64,000 nt of DNA from Vesta saturnalis (Eukaryota > Arthropoda > Insecta > Coleoptera > Lampyridae): positions 451,001-515,000 of the forward strand of contig JARFJB010002136.1 in NCBI GenBank assembly GCA_036346205.1, written 5' to 3'. The translations under genes and the position numbers were made by a program. How positions within the stretch are numbered: position 1 is the stretch's first letter; each line of letters opens with the position of its first letter. Shown in pieces: positions 44,245 to 56,334 of the stretch. The notes beneath the pieces are model-generated. The model was not told the origin of the DNA, ran no database searches, and saw only the letters and a list, made by a program, of their open reading frames with translations.

Positions 44245-46080
44245 AGTACTCTTCCAAATACTTTACCAGGTACACTGAGCAAACTTATTCCTCTGTAGTT
44301 CTTGCAATCACTCTTGTTCCCCTTACCCTTATACAGTGGCACCATGATCGCGCTCTTCCAATCACTCAGCACTTTTCCACACTTAAGGCATACATTGAAA
44401 AATTCACACAATTTTCGCATAAGCTTTGCACCTACATACTTTAGCATTTCACCAGTGGTTTCATCTACGCCTGCTCTTTTACCGTTTCACACACTTCCTA
44501 CCGTGTTCTCTACCTCGTTTATCTCAATATCCTACTGTTTCATTCACCATTCCTTCTACATTTCCTTATTTAATCCTTCAGCCTTATTTTCCTCACCACT
44601 GTACAGCTTTCCGAAATATTCTTGCCATCATTTCCTCACTTCACAATCGTCCCATACTATTTCGTTGCTCGTACTTATCACTCCTGCAGTGTTGTGTTTT
44701 GGGCCACGTATTGTATTTTTAACACATTTCCAAAAGAGTTTTTTGTTTCCCTGCATTTTCTCTCTTTCTACAGCCATCACTTTCACGTTACTTATTCTCA
44801 CTGCCTCCTTCGCTTCTTTGTTTCTTAATTTGTACACCTCATACAATCGCTTTTTCTCAGTCTCATTTTTTGCAGCAACCATCGCCATGTACGCATCTTT
44901 TTTCTTAGATAGTGCCTGTTTTACCGATTCATTCCACTAAGTACATTTTTCTGTCTGCCTACAGTCGCTCTTCTACACATCAATTCGGCGCAATTGACAA
45001 CACAGTTTTTCAGCATCTTTTATTTGTTCGTTCGACATTATTTCATTCACATTCAACTCTTTACTCACAGCATCTGCGTATTTCATTCTCGCACCATTAT
45101 CTACTAGTTTGTCTACCCTAATTCTGGAAGTTCACACTACGTTTGCTTTCCTTCCCTAGACCCTCTTTTGCCCTAAACACACTCTCGATACAACCAAGAA
45201 GTGGTCCGATCCACACTCCGATCCGCGCATTACTTTTGTGTCTCATCAGGTTTCTAAGTCTTTCATCATACACTATCAAGTCAATCATTCTTTTAAATTC
45301 TCCTCTTTGCCATGTATACATATGCACATTTTTGTATTTAAACCACGTATTAAATACAAACAGGCTTCTCTCCACACAGATGTTCACCAGGCGTTCTGCA
45401 TTCTCATTGACTCTTTGGTCTCCGAACTTTCCTAGAACCCGTTCAGTATGTTCTCTCTGTACAACCACCCATCCATTCCCCAATATTACCACTCTTTCAT
45501 TTAGCTTACATACGTTCAACACGTTCTCTATACCATTCCAGAGATTCTCACACTCTTGATCTCTTTCTCCATTCACCGGTGCATAGCATGCAATAAGATA
45601 AATTTTTCGAAACTCCACTTTCATTCGAACCCACATTACCAGGGGGATACCAAATCGTACTGTTTAACACGTCTTTTCGTTCTTTCACTTACGACCACTC
45701 CAACTCCTTTTGCGCCATATACTTCAGTCTCAACTCCTGACCATAGTGCTAGGCTGCCAACCTTTCTTTTTGTTTGCGCTTTGTCTTCCATACACACAGA
45801 ATATCAAGCTGCATTTCGTACATTACATTCGAAATTTCAAATTCTTTACCATGCATACCTCTAACATTCCATCTACCGACTCGTCATTAATTCCTTGCAC
45901 AGTCATCAAACAACGGGGCCTGTCTGTTTCGACGTTAACCGCCCCTTGTATTCAAGTCGATTCGAGGCAATTGCATTGCTCCTTTGTGTAATTACATAGC
46001 GGACAGACCGGTCACTAGCCAAACCGTGCCCCGGACGATGTAGCATTCCCCACTAACGGTATCGTTCTACTACCGGACAG
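44245..46080 (-). pseudogene. RTE ORF2, endonuclease to N-terminal reverse transcriptase
   Basis: Minus strand order: NVRGMHGKEFEISNVMYEMQ and LDILCVWKTK (endonuclease N-terminus), KVEFRKIYLIACYAPVNGER, ERVVILGNGWVVVQREHTER (GDFN counterpart changed to GNGW), NTWFKYKNVHMYTWQRGEFK, RMIDLIVYDERLRNLMRHKS, then MAMVAAKNETEKKRLYEVYK, LFWKCVKNTIRGPKHNTAGV, WKSAIMVPLYKGKGNKSDCK and NYRGISLLSVPGKVFGRVLI. This is the protein often mis-annotated in insects as craniofacial development protein 2-like. Frame changes separate the pieces; the catalytic endonuclease residues are altered. Confidence 0.88.
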
Positions 46081-46196
46081 TTATTTGCCTGCTGCCCCAA
46101 CATGTGAGGAAGTAAGAAGTAGAAATATAGATAGAGTCAAAAACGATATAAATAATATAGTGTGTACTTACTGTATGAATATAAATAAATAAATAA

Positions 46197-46198
<2 letters not shown>

Positions 46199-46239
<41 letters not shown>
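46199..46239. repeat. (TA)n microsatellite
   Basis: About 20 TA units following AAATAAATAAATAAA. Confidence 0.95.
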
Positions 46240-46241
<2 letters not shown>

Positions 46242-46248
46242 CTTTCTT

Positions 46249-46313
46249 ACTTACATAATTTTCAATCACATTATATTTAAATTAGATTGTTCCCTACGCG
46301 ATTCTTGGTTCTC
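46249..46313 (-). repeat. Short repeat shared with 9.73-9.79 kb
   Basis: Inverse of 9,725-9,786 with about ten differences and a small indel; in both places it lies beside a TA-rich microsatellite. Confidence 0.65.
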
Positions 46314-46499
46314 GTTGTACTTACTGGACTTGCTGTTACTTATTTGTGACTAAATGATTTAATTATTTTTAATTTATATTTCCGAATTAGTTATTTGTTT
46401 AATTTAATAGTTATTTTGTTTTTACGGATTTGATCTGTTTATTTATTTTTTCCATTATGCTTTCATTATGCTTTTTCCAGGTGAAATATTGAATTTTTT

Positions 46500-47720
46500 C
46501 CACGCTTATGCTAGGGACACCCCTGATGTCTTCAGCGTCTCTAAATGGTTCACCATAGCTTGGCTCCAAGCAGCAGCTTCATTGTTGCGAGGGTTTTCAA
46601 GATTGTTAGGTATTTTTTTGTCACTTTGTCCGAATCGAATGGGCATATGCCTGTAGCGCGAAAACCGGCGATACAATTTTCTTTGGATCTAAAACCTATT
46701 TTAGCAATTGTCTCGTTCAGCAGCAGTACGCTGCGATTATGCATTTTCCACTTACTCAGAAGTTACCTCAAACACTCCTTCACCGGCCTGAAATATACAA
46801 CGCCAAGTGGTTACAGTAAATGTGTTGCATTTGGTGGTAATACAACAAACTTAATGTTGTTAGCTTCACAGGCTCGAACAACACTAATTGTTAGGTGACT
46901 CTTCATGTTATCCCCTATCATTTCTCTAGGACCTTCTAATTTTCGGAAGTATGGTAACGCAACTGTAAGGAACCAGTTTTCGAAGACCTTCGCATCAAAC
47001 CAGCCGCTTAAAGTTCTATTATATCTCGAACCTTCAGGATCACCTTCTGTCTATTCTTCGTAAATGTGTTTTGCTTTATACAGAATGTACGGTGCAAGTA
47101 TGATGCCATAGACCGCGATGGAAAACATTACAGTTGTACTGCTTTTTGACGTGTCTGTTGTCCTATAAGTGTGTTTAGACCCCCACTTTCTAATTACCTT
47201 GATTGACCCAAAACGGTCTGAAAAATTAGTATTTATTATGTTCGAGGGTGGGAAGTCTGTAAGGATCTCTCCTAAATTATTGGCATAAGCTTCAAGTGTT
47301 TGATAATTTAGCCCGGCCTTAACACGCCTGGTGTTTTCGGCGCGCTTAATTGTCAAATTTGGATTCCATCTCATAAAGCCTATAAACCAGTCAATTCCGG
47401 GGTGATTATTTTAAATTCTTCTTCTTCTTCGAGATATCGTGGAACTGTTTCTCATATGGTAATCGGAATCCCCAATTTGCACACAGTTGCAACGACTCAC
47501 TGATTATTATTTCTTCTTCATCGTTTAAAACCGATGGGCGCCCATATTTTAATGCGTGAGTTCCGCGGACTCTTTTTTGCACTGTTGAATAAGGAACATC
47601 ACACAATGTCAAACCTTGCCGAATTGAAAGTTCACACTTATGTACAGCGGCAACTGCTCTTTGTACGGATTCTGGACTGTAATTAGGTACATTTTCCCGT
47701 TATCCCTCACTCTTTTTTGT
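46500..47720 (-). pseudogene. pogo/CENP-B-like (DDE_1) transposase relic
   Basis: Minus strand: NYSPESVQRAVAAVHKCEL and TLCDVPYSTVQKRVRGTHAL (psq-type HTH), GRPSVLNDEEEIIISESLQL, WFIGFMRWNPNLTIKRAENT, SNIINTNFSDRFGSIKVIRK (first catalytic region, usually NYDET, now NTNFS), KSSTTVMFSIAVYGIILAPY, PREMIGDNMKSHLTISVVRA (second, GDN), NIKFVVLPPNATHLLQPLGV (third region, usually HLLQPLDV, D changed to G), then FRATGICPFDSDKV. Two of three catalytic residues are lost and several stops occur. A minus-strand ORF further upstream (47,700-47,918) has no clear motif. Confidence 0.85.
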
Positions 47721-47997
47721 AGCAACGAGGCATTCTGAAAAGAAACTGGGGAAAATTAGCTCACATTCGCAAGCAGTGTACTCTACGCGAAGCAACTGGA
47801 AGGGCCTCGCAATAATGCAGAAGTGAGCTCGATTGAAAATGTAGGGAACCCGCAAGATGTGGTATTTCCCTCTCTCTCTGTTGCACAGATTTCGCCATAC
47901 GCGCTCCACAACGATCATCTAAATATCACATATACACACATACGCATTAACTTACAGCCGTACAAATGGGAAAAAGGTTTTTAGACCAAAATCAATA

Positions 47998-49250
47998 TTG
48001 AATGAAGACGTACAAATTTTATTTTCAATAAGACCAAAAAAAAATACAAAAAGAAAGACATGTAAGACTAAACTTATATACAATGAATTTGTATTTACAA
48101 TTACATTGCAAGTTGTGTCTCAACACCAAATGCGTAGGAAAATTCTACGAAAACTAGAATATCAGAAAATTGAGAATGAATTGTACAAAAGGTTTGAGTT
48201 TCAACGAGAAAAACATGCAACTGTCTCGAGAAATATTTTAAGGGGAAAGGTATTCAACTTTCTCTAAATATCACAATAACAAAACAGAGAGTGGGTAAAC
48301 AGGTTTAAGAAGAGACGTGGTATTTGTCAATTGAAAGTCGTTGGAGAGGAAATGTCTAGTGATTTGCCATACAACCTTTTTTTTACGAAAAATGAATGAG
48401 CTGAATTTACTGCTACCTGATCGGACTTTAATGCATTCCAGAGAAAGAACTGCTCCATAGCGAAAAACGAAAGGTAGAGTAACTTTTCTTGCCTGTACAA
48501 ACGGCGATGGCATACATAAAGACAAAATGATGGTAATTGGAAGGAATCGCAGCGCCTTAAAAAATTGAGTTAGGCTTCCGGTTGACTATAATTAAAAAAA
48601 AAGCCTTCTGAATTTTCTACCCTATTCGTAAAATGGTTTCACGAATCGTTTGTTGTACTAGAAAGGCAATTTCAAGTGAAAAATAACTTCAATGGAAAAG
48701 CAATTTTATTAGTCGAAATGCCCCTAGCCATGTATCCGAGACGCAACTAACAAGCGATGATGCAAGTTATAACCATGTTTCTGCCACACAATTGCACTTT
48801 ACTTATTCAACCTATGGATCAAAATGCGATACGATGAACCAAAACGTATTATCGAAAGAGACTTTTAGTCCACGCTCTATCTTTGGAGGAAAATGGCATT
48901 TCAAGGGTTCTTAAGAACACCACTTTGAAGAATGCGGTGTTTTTCCTGGTTAATTTCTGGGACAAACTGTCGTCTGATACAATAGAAAAATGTTGGAAAG
49001 ATATACTTTGCTATCCAGGTAATAATAATCCCGCTGATATCGCAAAAATTCAGAAACTGAAGGAGATTCAGATGACGACATTCCATTGTCAATTCTCAAA
49101 GAGATTAAAATCGAGAATAATTTGATGAAATTGGAATTACGTTGTACCAAATTAACGCTGATAATCATCATCCTTCAAAATCTGAACTTAGTGAATAGAT
49201 CATTGGAGATGACCATTTACCACTGTCGAATTAAACAGTTTGACCATTCT
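47998..49250 (+). pseudogene. jerky/CENP-B-like (DDE_1) transposase relic
   Basis: Plus strand: LEYQKIENELYKRFEFQREK with EWVNRFKKRRGICQLKVVGE (CENP-B-type second HTH ending WL.RFKKRH), GRVTFLACTNGDGIHKDKMM and VIGRNRSALKN. After frame changes come TLFVKWFHESFVVLERQFQV, KAILLVEMPLAMYP (second catalytic region, usually LLLDNAP, D changed to E), CTLLIQPMDQNAIR (third, PMDQ intact) and TLKNAVFFLVNFWDKLSSDT. Lies head to head with the pogo relic. Multiple breaks. Confidence 0.82.
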
Positions 49251-49599
49251 CAGAATGCTACGGCAGTGCACAATGAAGGCTAAACAAGGGCGTATTCGTC
49301 TGACTAAAAACGTTATCAGTTTCTAAATTTGCTGAACGATGGACTAAAACCCCATTTTTCTACTTTCAATACCTTGGGTGTAACAGCTTTTCAAATTATG
49401 ACAAAATCCACCAAACAGGGAAAATGTGATCAATAACTTTATTCCGATGTCAAAATCATACCAGAAGTGTTATGGCGATACTCCTGATTGATTCTCAGCT
49501 TTTGAAATCAAAACAACTTTTACCAGGTTACTGCACTACAGTTGTCATATTAGTAAGTCCTAGGCGTGAAGCGCTGCAGTAGAAACGGTAGGCCTAAAC
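49251..49599. other. No recognisable gene
   Basis: AT-rich spacer. Confidence 0.5.
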
Positions 49600-50430
49600 A
49601 GAACAAAAATAAATAGATACATCGTACACCCCCTGTAGTTCGGGGGGTTGTTCCCACCACAATTAACACACTTTGCTCGGTCGGTGCGGGAATTGATGCA
49701 TTGAATGATGTGGTGCTCTCGTCTCACTTGACAGCGTGCTGCGATCCTGCAGCAGGACCGTGCGTGACGGAAATCTTCACACTTGTAACACTGCTCTATG
49801 CCAGTTTTCCGCTGAAGTCCTCGACGGTGACTCGAAGACGGGCGACGTGCTCCACCTCCCGTATTCTTTTACAGTCCACCTTCACAAGAAGGATCGGCGT
49901 CCTTGCTCCTTCACCCTGAAATAAAAAACATTAATACCATGTAAGAGTAGCTCTAAGCTTATGTCACTTTCAGAGATTTCTACGGGCACGCCATGTAGAA
50001 TGTGTAGAATTACCTTAAACAAACGATCTCTCGGCGTCTGATAGGTATGATACGAAATATTATGCCTATATACATACCTCATCAGTTTGTCTCAGTCCTT
50101 GGTTGAGGCAGGCTTGATACGGATTGCGTTAGTGAGGTCGGTGGAGTTGTCCCATAAGCTTGATCCAGTTTTTTATTTGACGAAGGATTACCAGGGGTAC
50201 CTCCAGTAGTGTTAATTCATTGTCGGTTGGGCCGGCGTTGCTGGGCGGACAATCTGTAGGGACTGGTAGATCTGAGGCAGACATTTTTCCTGCTTCCGTC
50301 TTCTGTGTCGGCGGTGGCCGTAAACATCGACGGAACCGCTATGTGGACCTCAGCCAGCGAGGTGACGCCGACGCATATTTCTACTGGTGGTGTTGTTTAG
50401 TTCCGTCCTCTTCTGAGTGGCGGTAGCCGG
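49600..50430 (-). pseudogene. Gag-like ORF1 of a non-LTR element (Pre_C2HC and zinc knuckles)
   Basis: Minus strand: KMSASDLPVPTDCPPSNAGP near the N-terminus, then YQTPRDRLFKVILHILHGVP, EISESDISLELLLHGINVFY (the Pre_C2HC domain of arthropod ORF1 proteins), a frame change, and CCHC knuckle remnants EQCYKCEDFRHARSCC and AKCVNCGGNNPPNYRGC. The order fits the nucleic-acid-binding ORF1 of jockey-type elements. No ORF2 follows on the left in this strand, so the copy is truncated. Confidence 0.8.
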
Positions 50431-51289
50431 TGGTTGTCGTTGTCAGGTGGATGAAACGAAAAGCTGAGCACCAACATAATCGCGTCCTGGGCGACGGATG
50501 ATCTGCACCGTAACCACTCCTCTCTTTCGTACCACATCGTAAAAACGACGTCTTGAATTCTTATATCAAAGGTACAATTTTTTGCGCAAACGCATTGAGT
50601 AATGGTACCTTAATTCTCGGATCCGAACCTCGGAGTGGCATAATTTAAAAAAAAAATGTAAGGTTAATAAAGAATTTTTAATTTATTTGTGTACTAATGT
50701 GATTAAAAATGTCGGTATCGGTAGTGATTTGTGTAAATCAACTAAAAAGTGAATGCAAGTTGAACTTCCATGTTGCCAAATCTAAGAGTAGAGGAAACGA
50801 CCTGATATTCAAATCTGCATAAAAATTTAAACTCTTGTATTTCTATTTTTGGTTTTAATTTTATTTTTGTATAATTTATTACATGTTTCAAATAAATACT
50901 TCTTTTGATATCCTCGCAATGTTATAAAGATTCAAAGAGTATGAGTAATATTGAATTTTAATTTTTTTGTAGAATTTTGGGCACCTTGGTCATAGAAAAT
51001 GGTGAATGCCCCCGAGTTGCAAACTACGAACCGTCATTGCTTGGTCTAATTATTAGCAAGCGTAAGATCAGTTAAGTTCAAATAAAAAGCTCCAGTAACG
51101 AAAGGGTACCATCATATTAACTATGCCATCACACCCAAATTCTTTCTACACACATTAGGTACAAAAGTCATCATTTTCAAAGATTAAAATTGCTACTTAC
51201 GGTGTATGATAACACACTGACAATTTCTGACATTTAAAACTCTTAACAATCAAAATTTAAACATTATTTATTCAAGGATGCTGCTGATC
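50431..51289. other. No recognisable gene
   Basis: May include the 5' region of the gag-like relic; no motif. Confidence 0.5.
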
Positions 51290-53460
51290 AGCATGTTTGG
51301 CATACATACCACCGATTTCAAGTGTGATAAAGCATAAATAAGAATTCATTGAGGTTGGGTTGGGTGAAAGCTTTTCCCTTTAAACGATCCTTCGACTCTT
51401 CAACACATTTACTGCGTCTGAAGAAAAGGCAGTTTACAGTAATGTAGGTTTAGTGCATAAGGACAAACACTCAATCATGCCAAAAACCATGCATAAGCAA
51501 TCCCAACATATGACATGGAGGAGGATAGGCCAATAGGGACATTACTGCATCCATCGGCAAGTTGGGAAACGTAGAAAAAGATATTAAACCTTAATTAGTG
51601 GACATTCTTAACACGGGGACAGCACTGTATAACATCGTTAAATTATCAAAACTCAATCGTCTGACCAATAATTAATAATTATTTTTCAGATATGTTATTC
51701 TAACTGGAGACGGTACCTGCAACTGTTATGGAAATCTAGAAATTTTGTAGAATTTACCTTGAAATACACGACTTATAAATCTAGATAATTATTTGTTACG
51801 TATAGTGATCGTTTTTGCTAAAGTTTAGGATATGGCTCATAGGGGGCGCAAATAAACGTACCTAATACAAATGCACGCAATATTCACTTGAGTGAAATAA
51901 TCTTTATATAATATAACTTGTGTGAGTTACCACTTTTAATGACTATTAACGTCCTCTTCCGTTCTTGTCTATTACTTTATTTATTACGACTTGCTTTCTA
52001 TTTAATTTAGACATCTAAGTTGTTATTTATGGATGGTTCGGGCCTTTTAAGTACCGTACATTTTATTGGAATTCTAAATATCTTCGTACAGATTTTTATA
52101 GATATCATAGTGTTTTTCCAGCCTAAATCTTGCTATTCGTATTAATGTGAATACAACAATCAATATTGGGTGTTAAATTATTGTCGAAACCAGTATATTT
52201 TTGAAAGCTGTGTATCTCAAGGTCCATATGACGTAGCAAATCCATCTCTTGTTCTAAGTTCTTACCGTACAACTGGTTAATTAAAACCACGGACTAGAAC
52301 GAAGGACTTTTCTGGAAAATTTCGTTGAAATTTGAGAAGCTGTAACTCCGAAAGTATAGGAACTAAAAACACTATCTTTTAAGGATTTTAGTCTACGTAT
52401 AACGTTTGACGGAGTGAAAAAGGTAGAAAGCGGTATTGCGATTTGTATTAAAGAAAATACTGGTACTCTGCATTAACTTTAAAGATTTCAAATACGTTTC
52501 ATTAAAGTAGATTTAAATTGATAAAAGATGGGTTCAATGCAGTTTTTTTTTACTTCTTATAGTTTCGGAGGCTTTTAGTTGACTAGTCCCACGGCAAAAA
52601 CTAGAAAAAATTTTCGAATGAGAAATGGTCAAATTGACCTTAAGATACATAGTTTTTAAATATATACTAGTTTAGAAAATAATATAGCTAGATTAAAATA
52701 AGAAACCCATGTCGCGTGATATTTACTGTGAAAGAAGTCATGTATTAGCAACCGTAGAACTACAAAAGATTCAAATTTCTCAAAAAGGTAGATTTACTAG
52801 GTACTGTTAATGAACATAAATACAACTGTGACTTTGAGCTGAGATAATAAGTTCACTATTTAAATTTATATAGTGCAAAAATCTGTGTGACAGAGCCTTC
52901 CTATTTTGTGATTAGTCTAACATCCAATATTCGTTATTTTGTTCACATTAACAGGTCAAAATTTTCTGTAAGCAATTTGAAAGGGAGTTATCTATAACAT
53001 AAAGATATCTACAAGTATATATGTCAACTATTTTCTATATTGAGATAAGTAACAGTGTTTAAAAGTTATTGTTTTGGCTTCAGATGCAGATGCCATCTGT
53101 ACCCTATAATTTAGTAGTAAGATAATTTACCGTACTTAAAAGGATCTGGACGATAGCAAATTATAATAAATAAAGTAATAGAAACGAATGGTAGATGACG
53201 TGAATAGTCATTACTCATTAAAAATCGCACAAGTTACATAGATTATATCACTCAAGTGAGCGTTTATTATATTGCGTACGTCTTTACTAGTTACGCATCT
53301 ACAGAATTTTAAATAACTTTGCTTTTAAGCGCAGGAGATGGTTCAAAGGATCATCAAATCTGGAGCGGGCTCTTCCTTATCGTTTAAAGGGAAATGGCTA
53401 CACGCATCCTCACCTCAATATATGCTCAATCACGCCTGAAGATGGTGGTGCAGGCATGCA
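51290..53460. mobile_element. Foldback-like element with arms near 0.9 kb
   Basis: The two halves are imperfect inverse copies along most of their length. Matched landmarks, outer to inner, are TTTCCCTTTAAACGAT (51,377 and 53,378), CACTTGAGTGA (51,892 and 53,254), TATTACTTTATTTATTA (51,970 and 53,166), CCTTTTAAGTACCGTA (52,043 and 53,130) and TTAATGTGAA...CAATATTGG (52,143 and 52,925). The right arm is longer inside, so the centre is around 52.4 kb. There is no ORF of note, so it would be non-autonomous. Confidence 0.8.
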
Positions 53461-53571
53461 TTTAAGTGTCTTAAATTGTCAGTATTGTATCATATTGCAA
53501 GTAACAATTTTAATTTTGAAATTGACGTTAGTAGTACGTGTAGAAGAAATTTGGGTGTAATTGCAAGTAGT
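53461..53571. other. Spacer between foldback and Polinton
   Basis: About 110 bp; its last 20 bp resemble the outer flank of the Polinton's right end in inverse orientation. Confidence 0.5.
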
Positions 53572-54385
53572 AGTACACCGACACCATCCTCTCCCCTTTT
53601 TTACGTCACAAGCCCCGCCCCCTGGAACACCTTCCCCTCTAGTTTTTGCACTCGCCCACGTGGGAGGCGTATATTTTGACGGTGGGGTCGGGTTCTTTTC
53701 CGGGGCCATTCTCCCTTGGGCGGAGTTGAGCCCCTAATTTGATTGTATTAAGAACCTTTTTGGCTGTATACCCCTTGGAGGTTAGGCAATTGCGCGTACA
53801 TGCAGTGTTCTGATCGGTCCTTAGCCTCTCCACTCAGCTGCTGTGCTCTGATTGGAGGACTAAGTCTCTGCATTTTGATTGGTTATGGCGGGAAATTTGA
53901 ATTTGTATTCTAATAAGAGACCCTAATGCTAACTTGTAAGACACGTGTAGATCTTTAAAACTTGTTCTCGGCCCTTCGCCCCTGTCGCGGCCCCCCGGTT
54001 GGAAATGGTACAGGGCCCTAACCTTATAAGACAACTGCAGAAACTAGCTCTTGGGACTTGTCCCCTTATCGTGACCCCCTTGGTGGAATTGTATGTGGGT
54101 TCTAACCTAAAGACAGGTGTAGGCTTTCGCGCCAGTTATAAAAATTTGTATTCTAATAAGGTGGCCCTAATGCTAACTTTAAGACAGGACTTGTGTTAGG
54201 TCAGCGCATGGCCCCCTTTGAGTTAAAATTGATTTTTAGTGCCATCTAGCTGTGTATTTTTAAATTAGCGAGTGTTTTCTGTAATGAAGGTAGCGGTAGG
54301 ACTAATTAGGGTTTGTATGTGGCGCCATCTAGTGGTGTATAGACTAATAAACATTTTCTGCAATAGAAGTTGATCATGCACACCT
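53572..54385 (+). repeat. Polinton left TIR
   Basis: About 0.8 kb, inverse of 62,010-62,779. Landmarks in both are GACACCATCC, ACGTCACAAGCCCCGCCCCC, AGACACGTGTAGATCTT and GTTGATCATGCACACCTCTC. Internal indels differ; less AT-rich than the surroundings. Confidence 0.9.
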
Positions 54386-54417
54386 CTCTATTTCTCTCTC
54401 TCTCTCTTTCGGCTCTT

Positions 54418-54466
<49 letters not shown>

Positions 54467-54475
54467 AACAACAAC
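54386..54475. repeat. (CT)n and (CA)n microsatellites
   Basis: CTCTCT run followed by about 20 CA units directly inside the left TIR. Confidence 0.95.
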
Positions 54476-55467
54476 ACACACAACACCACAACCAAACAAT
54501 CAACCACATCAACAACAAATCAATAATCAATTAATCAATCAATCTCAAACAAATATCGTTTGATCAACTCAAAATCAGATCAATCTCAAATCAATCATCA
54601 ACGCAAAATCAATAAATCATGTCTAGTTTGCGAAACGGCTTACAGTTCAAAAACTGATTTGGTTTAATTAATTACAGTTTATGCTCAAAAATCAGCCACA
54701 GTTCAAAATACCAAATCGCTATAACGGAAATAAGACCTAAAGGTTTTAACGGTTTATTATTATTGAATCAATAATACGAAGTTTAAAACCAACAAATACG
54801 TACCCTACACTGCTATATAATTAATTAATTTTAAAAATAGCGTAACACTAGCCTTTATCTAATTAACTAAATAAATGAAGAATAAAGCAATGCAGAGTTG
54901 GTTGGTTTTACAAGCCTCTATAATAACACATTAAAATCTTTATTGGCATTTTGTGAACAATATCAAGTAAATATATATTAAAATAATACGCATACCTTCA
55001 GATGTGTTTTTCTTATGACTGTTCGATATAATAACGGCGTTGGTGAACTAAACTACATATTGAAATATTTCATTTACAGTTCACTAAACCGTTTTGTGTT
55101 TTACTTATGGATAGTTGATATTAAACTGCTATTGCTTTCCATCATTAGATAATTTACATTGTAAAATATAAAACCTAATTATCTATATCACCTTACTGCA
55201 ACTCATTTTACCTTTCTTTCGAATACTAGAACTTATCGAATTATATACAAACGCTGTTATTATGAATGCATTTGTTATTTAACAGTTATATAACTTCATT
55301 ATGATTTGCTGTTTGCGAAAAACATTAAGGTCGAGTATTAAGTGAAATAATAATCATTTTTTAGCCTAGCGTGTTATACAAATATTCTCTATCTAAACGG
55401 CCATCACCTTTACATTCGAAATTATACCTGATTTATCTGTATGTTCAATTACACACACACACACACG

Positions 55468-55498
<31 letters not shown>

Positions 55499-55620
55499 AA
55501 ATTACTTAAAAAATAAATAAGCTGTAATTAAGTAAAGCAGGTAATTAGACATTATAAATAAACACAATATTGCAGATTTTTTTCAGCCAGTATTTAAATA
55601 GTGATGATACCAGAATACTC
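54476..55620. other. Gene-free Polinton interior
   Basis: AT-rich, with CAATCAA-type repeats (54,480-54,610) and a mixed CA/CG microsatellite (55,451-55,499). This is where a polymerase gene could have been lost; I see no polymerase motif. Confidence 0.55.
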
Positions 55621-55637
55621 TTTAGTATCGATTAGCG

Positions 55638-56256
55638 TTTCGAGGTGGAAGGTCAGTTTAAGCATCCCTTTTCTGCAATAATAGCGGGCCCATCTGGTTC
55701 TAAAAGATATCGAAACTGTCTGCGATATAGCTTTTGAAAGAATTATCTGGTTTTACGGCGAATGGCAACCATTATTCAAAGATCTCTCAGTGGAATTTCA
55801 GAAAAGATTACCTGATATGGTGAATGAGAAAAATCGGTCTTTCTAATAATTGACGATCTAATGCGCGAGACTAACGGTTCGGCCGTTGATGTTTTTACGA
55901 AGGGTTGTCACCATAGAAATCTAAGCTTGTTTTTTTTAACGCAAAACATATCTTATCAAGGACGTGGACAGCGAGATATCTCTCTCAACGCTCATTACAT
56001 AATCTTGTTTAAGAATCCACGTGACAGGGCACATATACAACATTTAGCAAGACAGATTGTACCCGACAACCCGAAATTTTTAGAGGCAGCGTACCAAGAT
56101 GCTACTTCTAATCCGCACGGATATTTATTGTTCGATTTAAAACAGAATACACCGGATGTGCTACGCTATAGAACAAACATATTCGGGACTCAAGGAATTT
56201 GCCAAGTATATATAGCGAAAAAAGGATTTAAGCCTCACAGTCATAAAGATATATGA
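55638..56256 (+). pseudogene. Polinton DNA-packaging ATPase, frameshifted
   Basis: The first frame reads FEVEGQFKHPFSAIIAGPSG followed by SKRYR, where the Walker A loop (normally GPSGSGKT) is broken by a small deletion. In a second frame comes RIIWFYGEWQPLFKDL, and in a third the Walker B strand FLIIDDLMRETNG, then TKGCHHRNLSLFFLTQNISY (sensor) and SLNAHYIILFKNPRDRAHIQ, ending in KKGFKPHSHKDI at 56,256. The family (FtsK/A32-like) pumps DNA into virus-like capsids. Two frameshifts and loss of the P-loop Lys/Thr make it inactive. Confidence 0.85.
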
Positions 56257-56334
56257 TGGTTGACGCTTTAATCGAAAACACACTTATCCTGTACGTCAAC
56301 ATGACGCTTTATTTAAATGTCTGAATAATAACTA

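Larger units (their letters stand above)
40035..46080 (-). mobile_element. RTE retrotransposon split by a jockey/CR1-like insertion
   Basis: Endonuclease and reverse transcriptase pieces run right to left: 46,080-44,245 (endonuclease to early polymerase) and 41,206-40,035 (polymerase core to C-terminus). The reading on the two sides meets at adjacent codons of the polymerase (GKVFGRVLID to the right, RVRETPK to the left). The plus-strand insert 41,207-44,245 sits exactly between. Confidence 0.88.

Noticed and set aside
44302..45864. Several plus-strand ORFs of 65-212 residues, Ser/Leu/Phe-rich
   Set aside because: They are antisense shadows of the minus-strand RTE ORF2.
54476..55620. Polinton DNA polymerase B remnant
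   Set aside because: No polymerase or exonuclease motif could be read in any frame; the region is repeats and AT-rich DNA.
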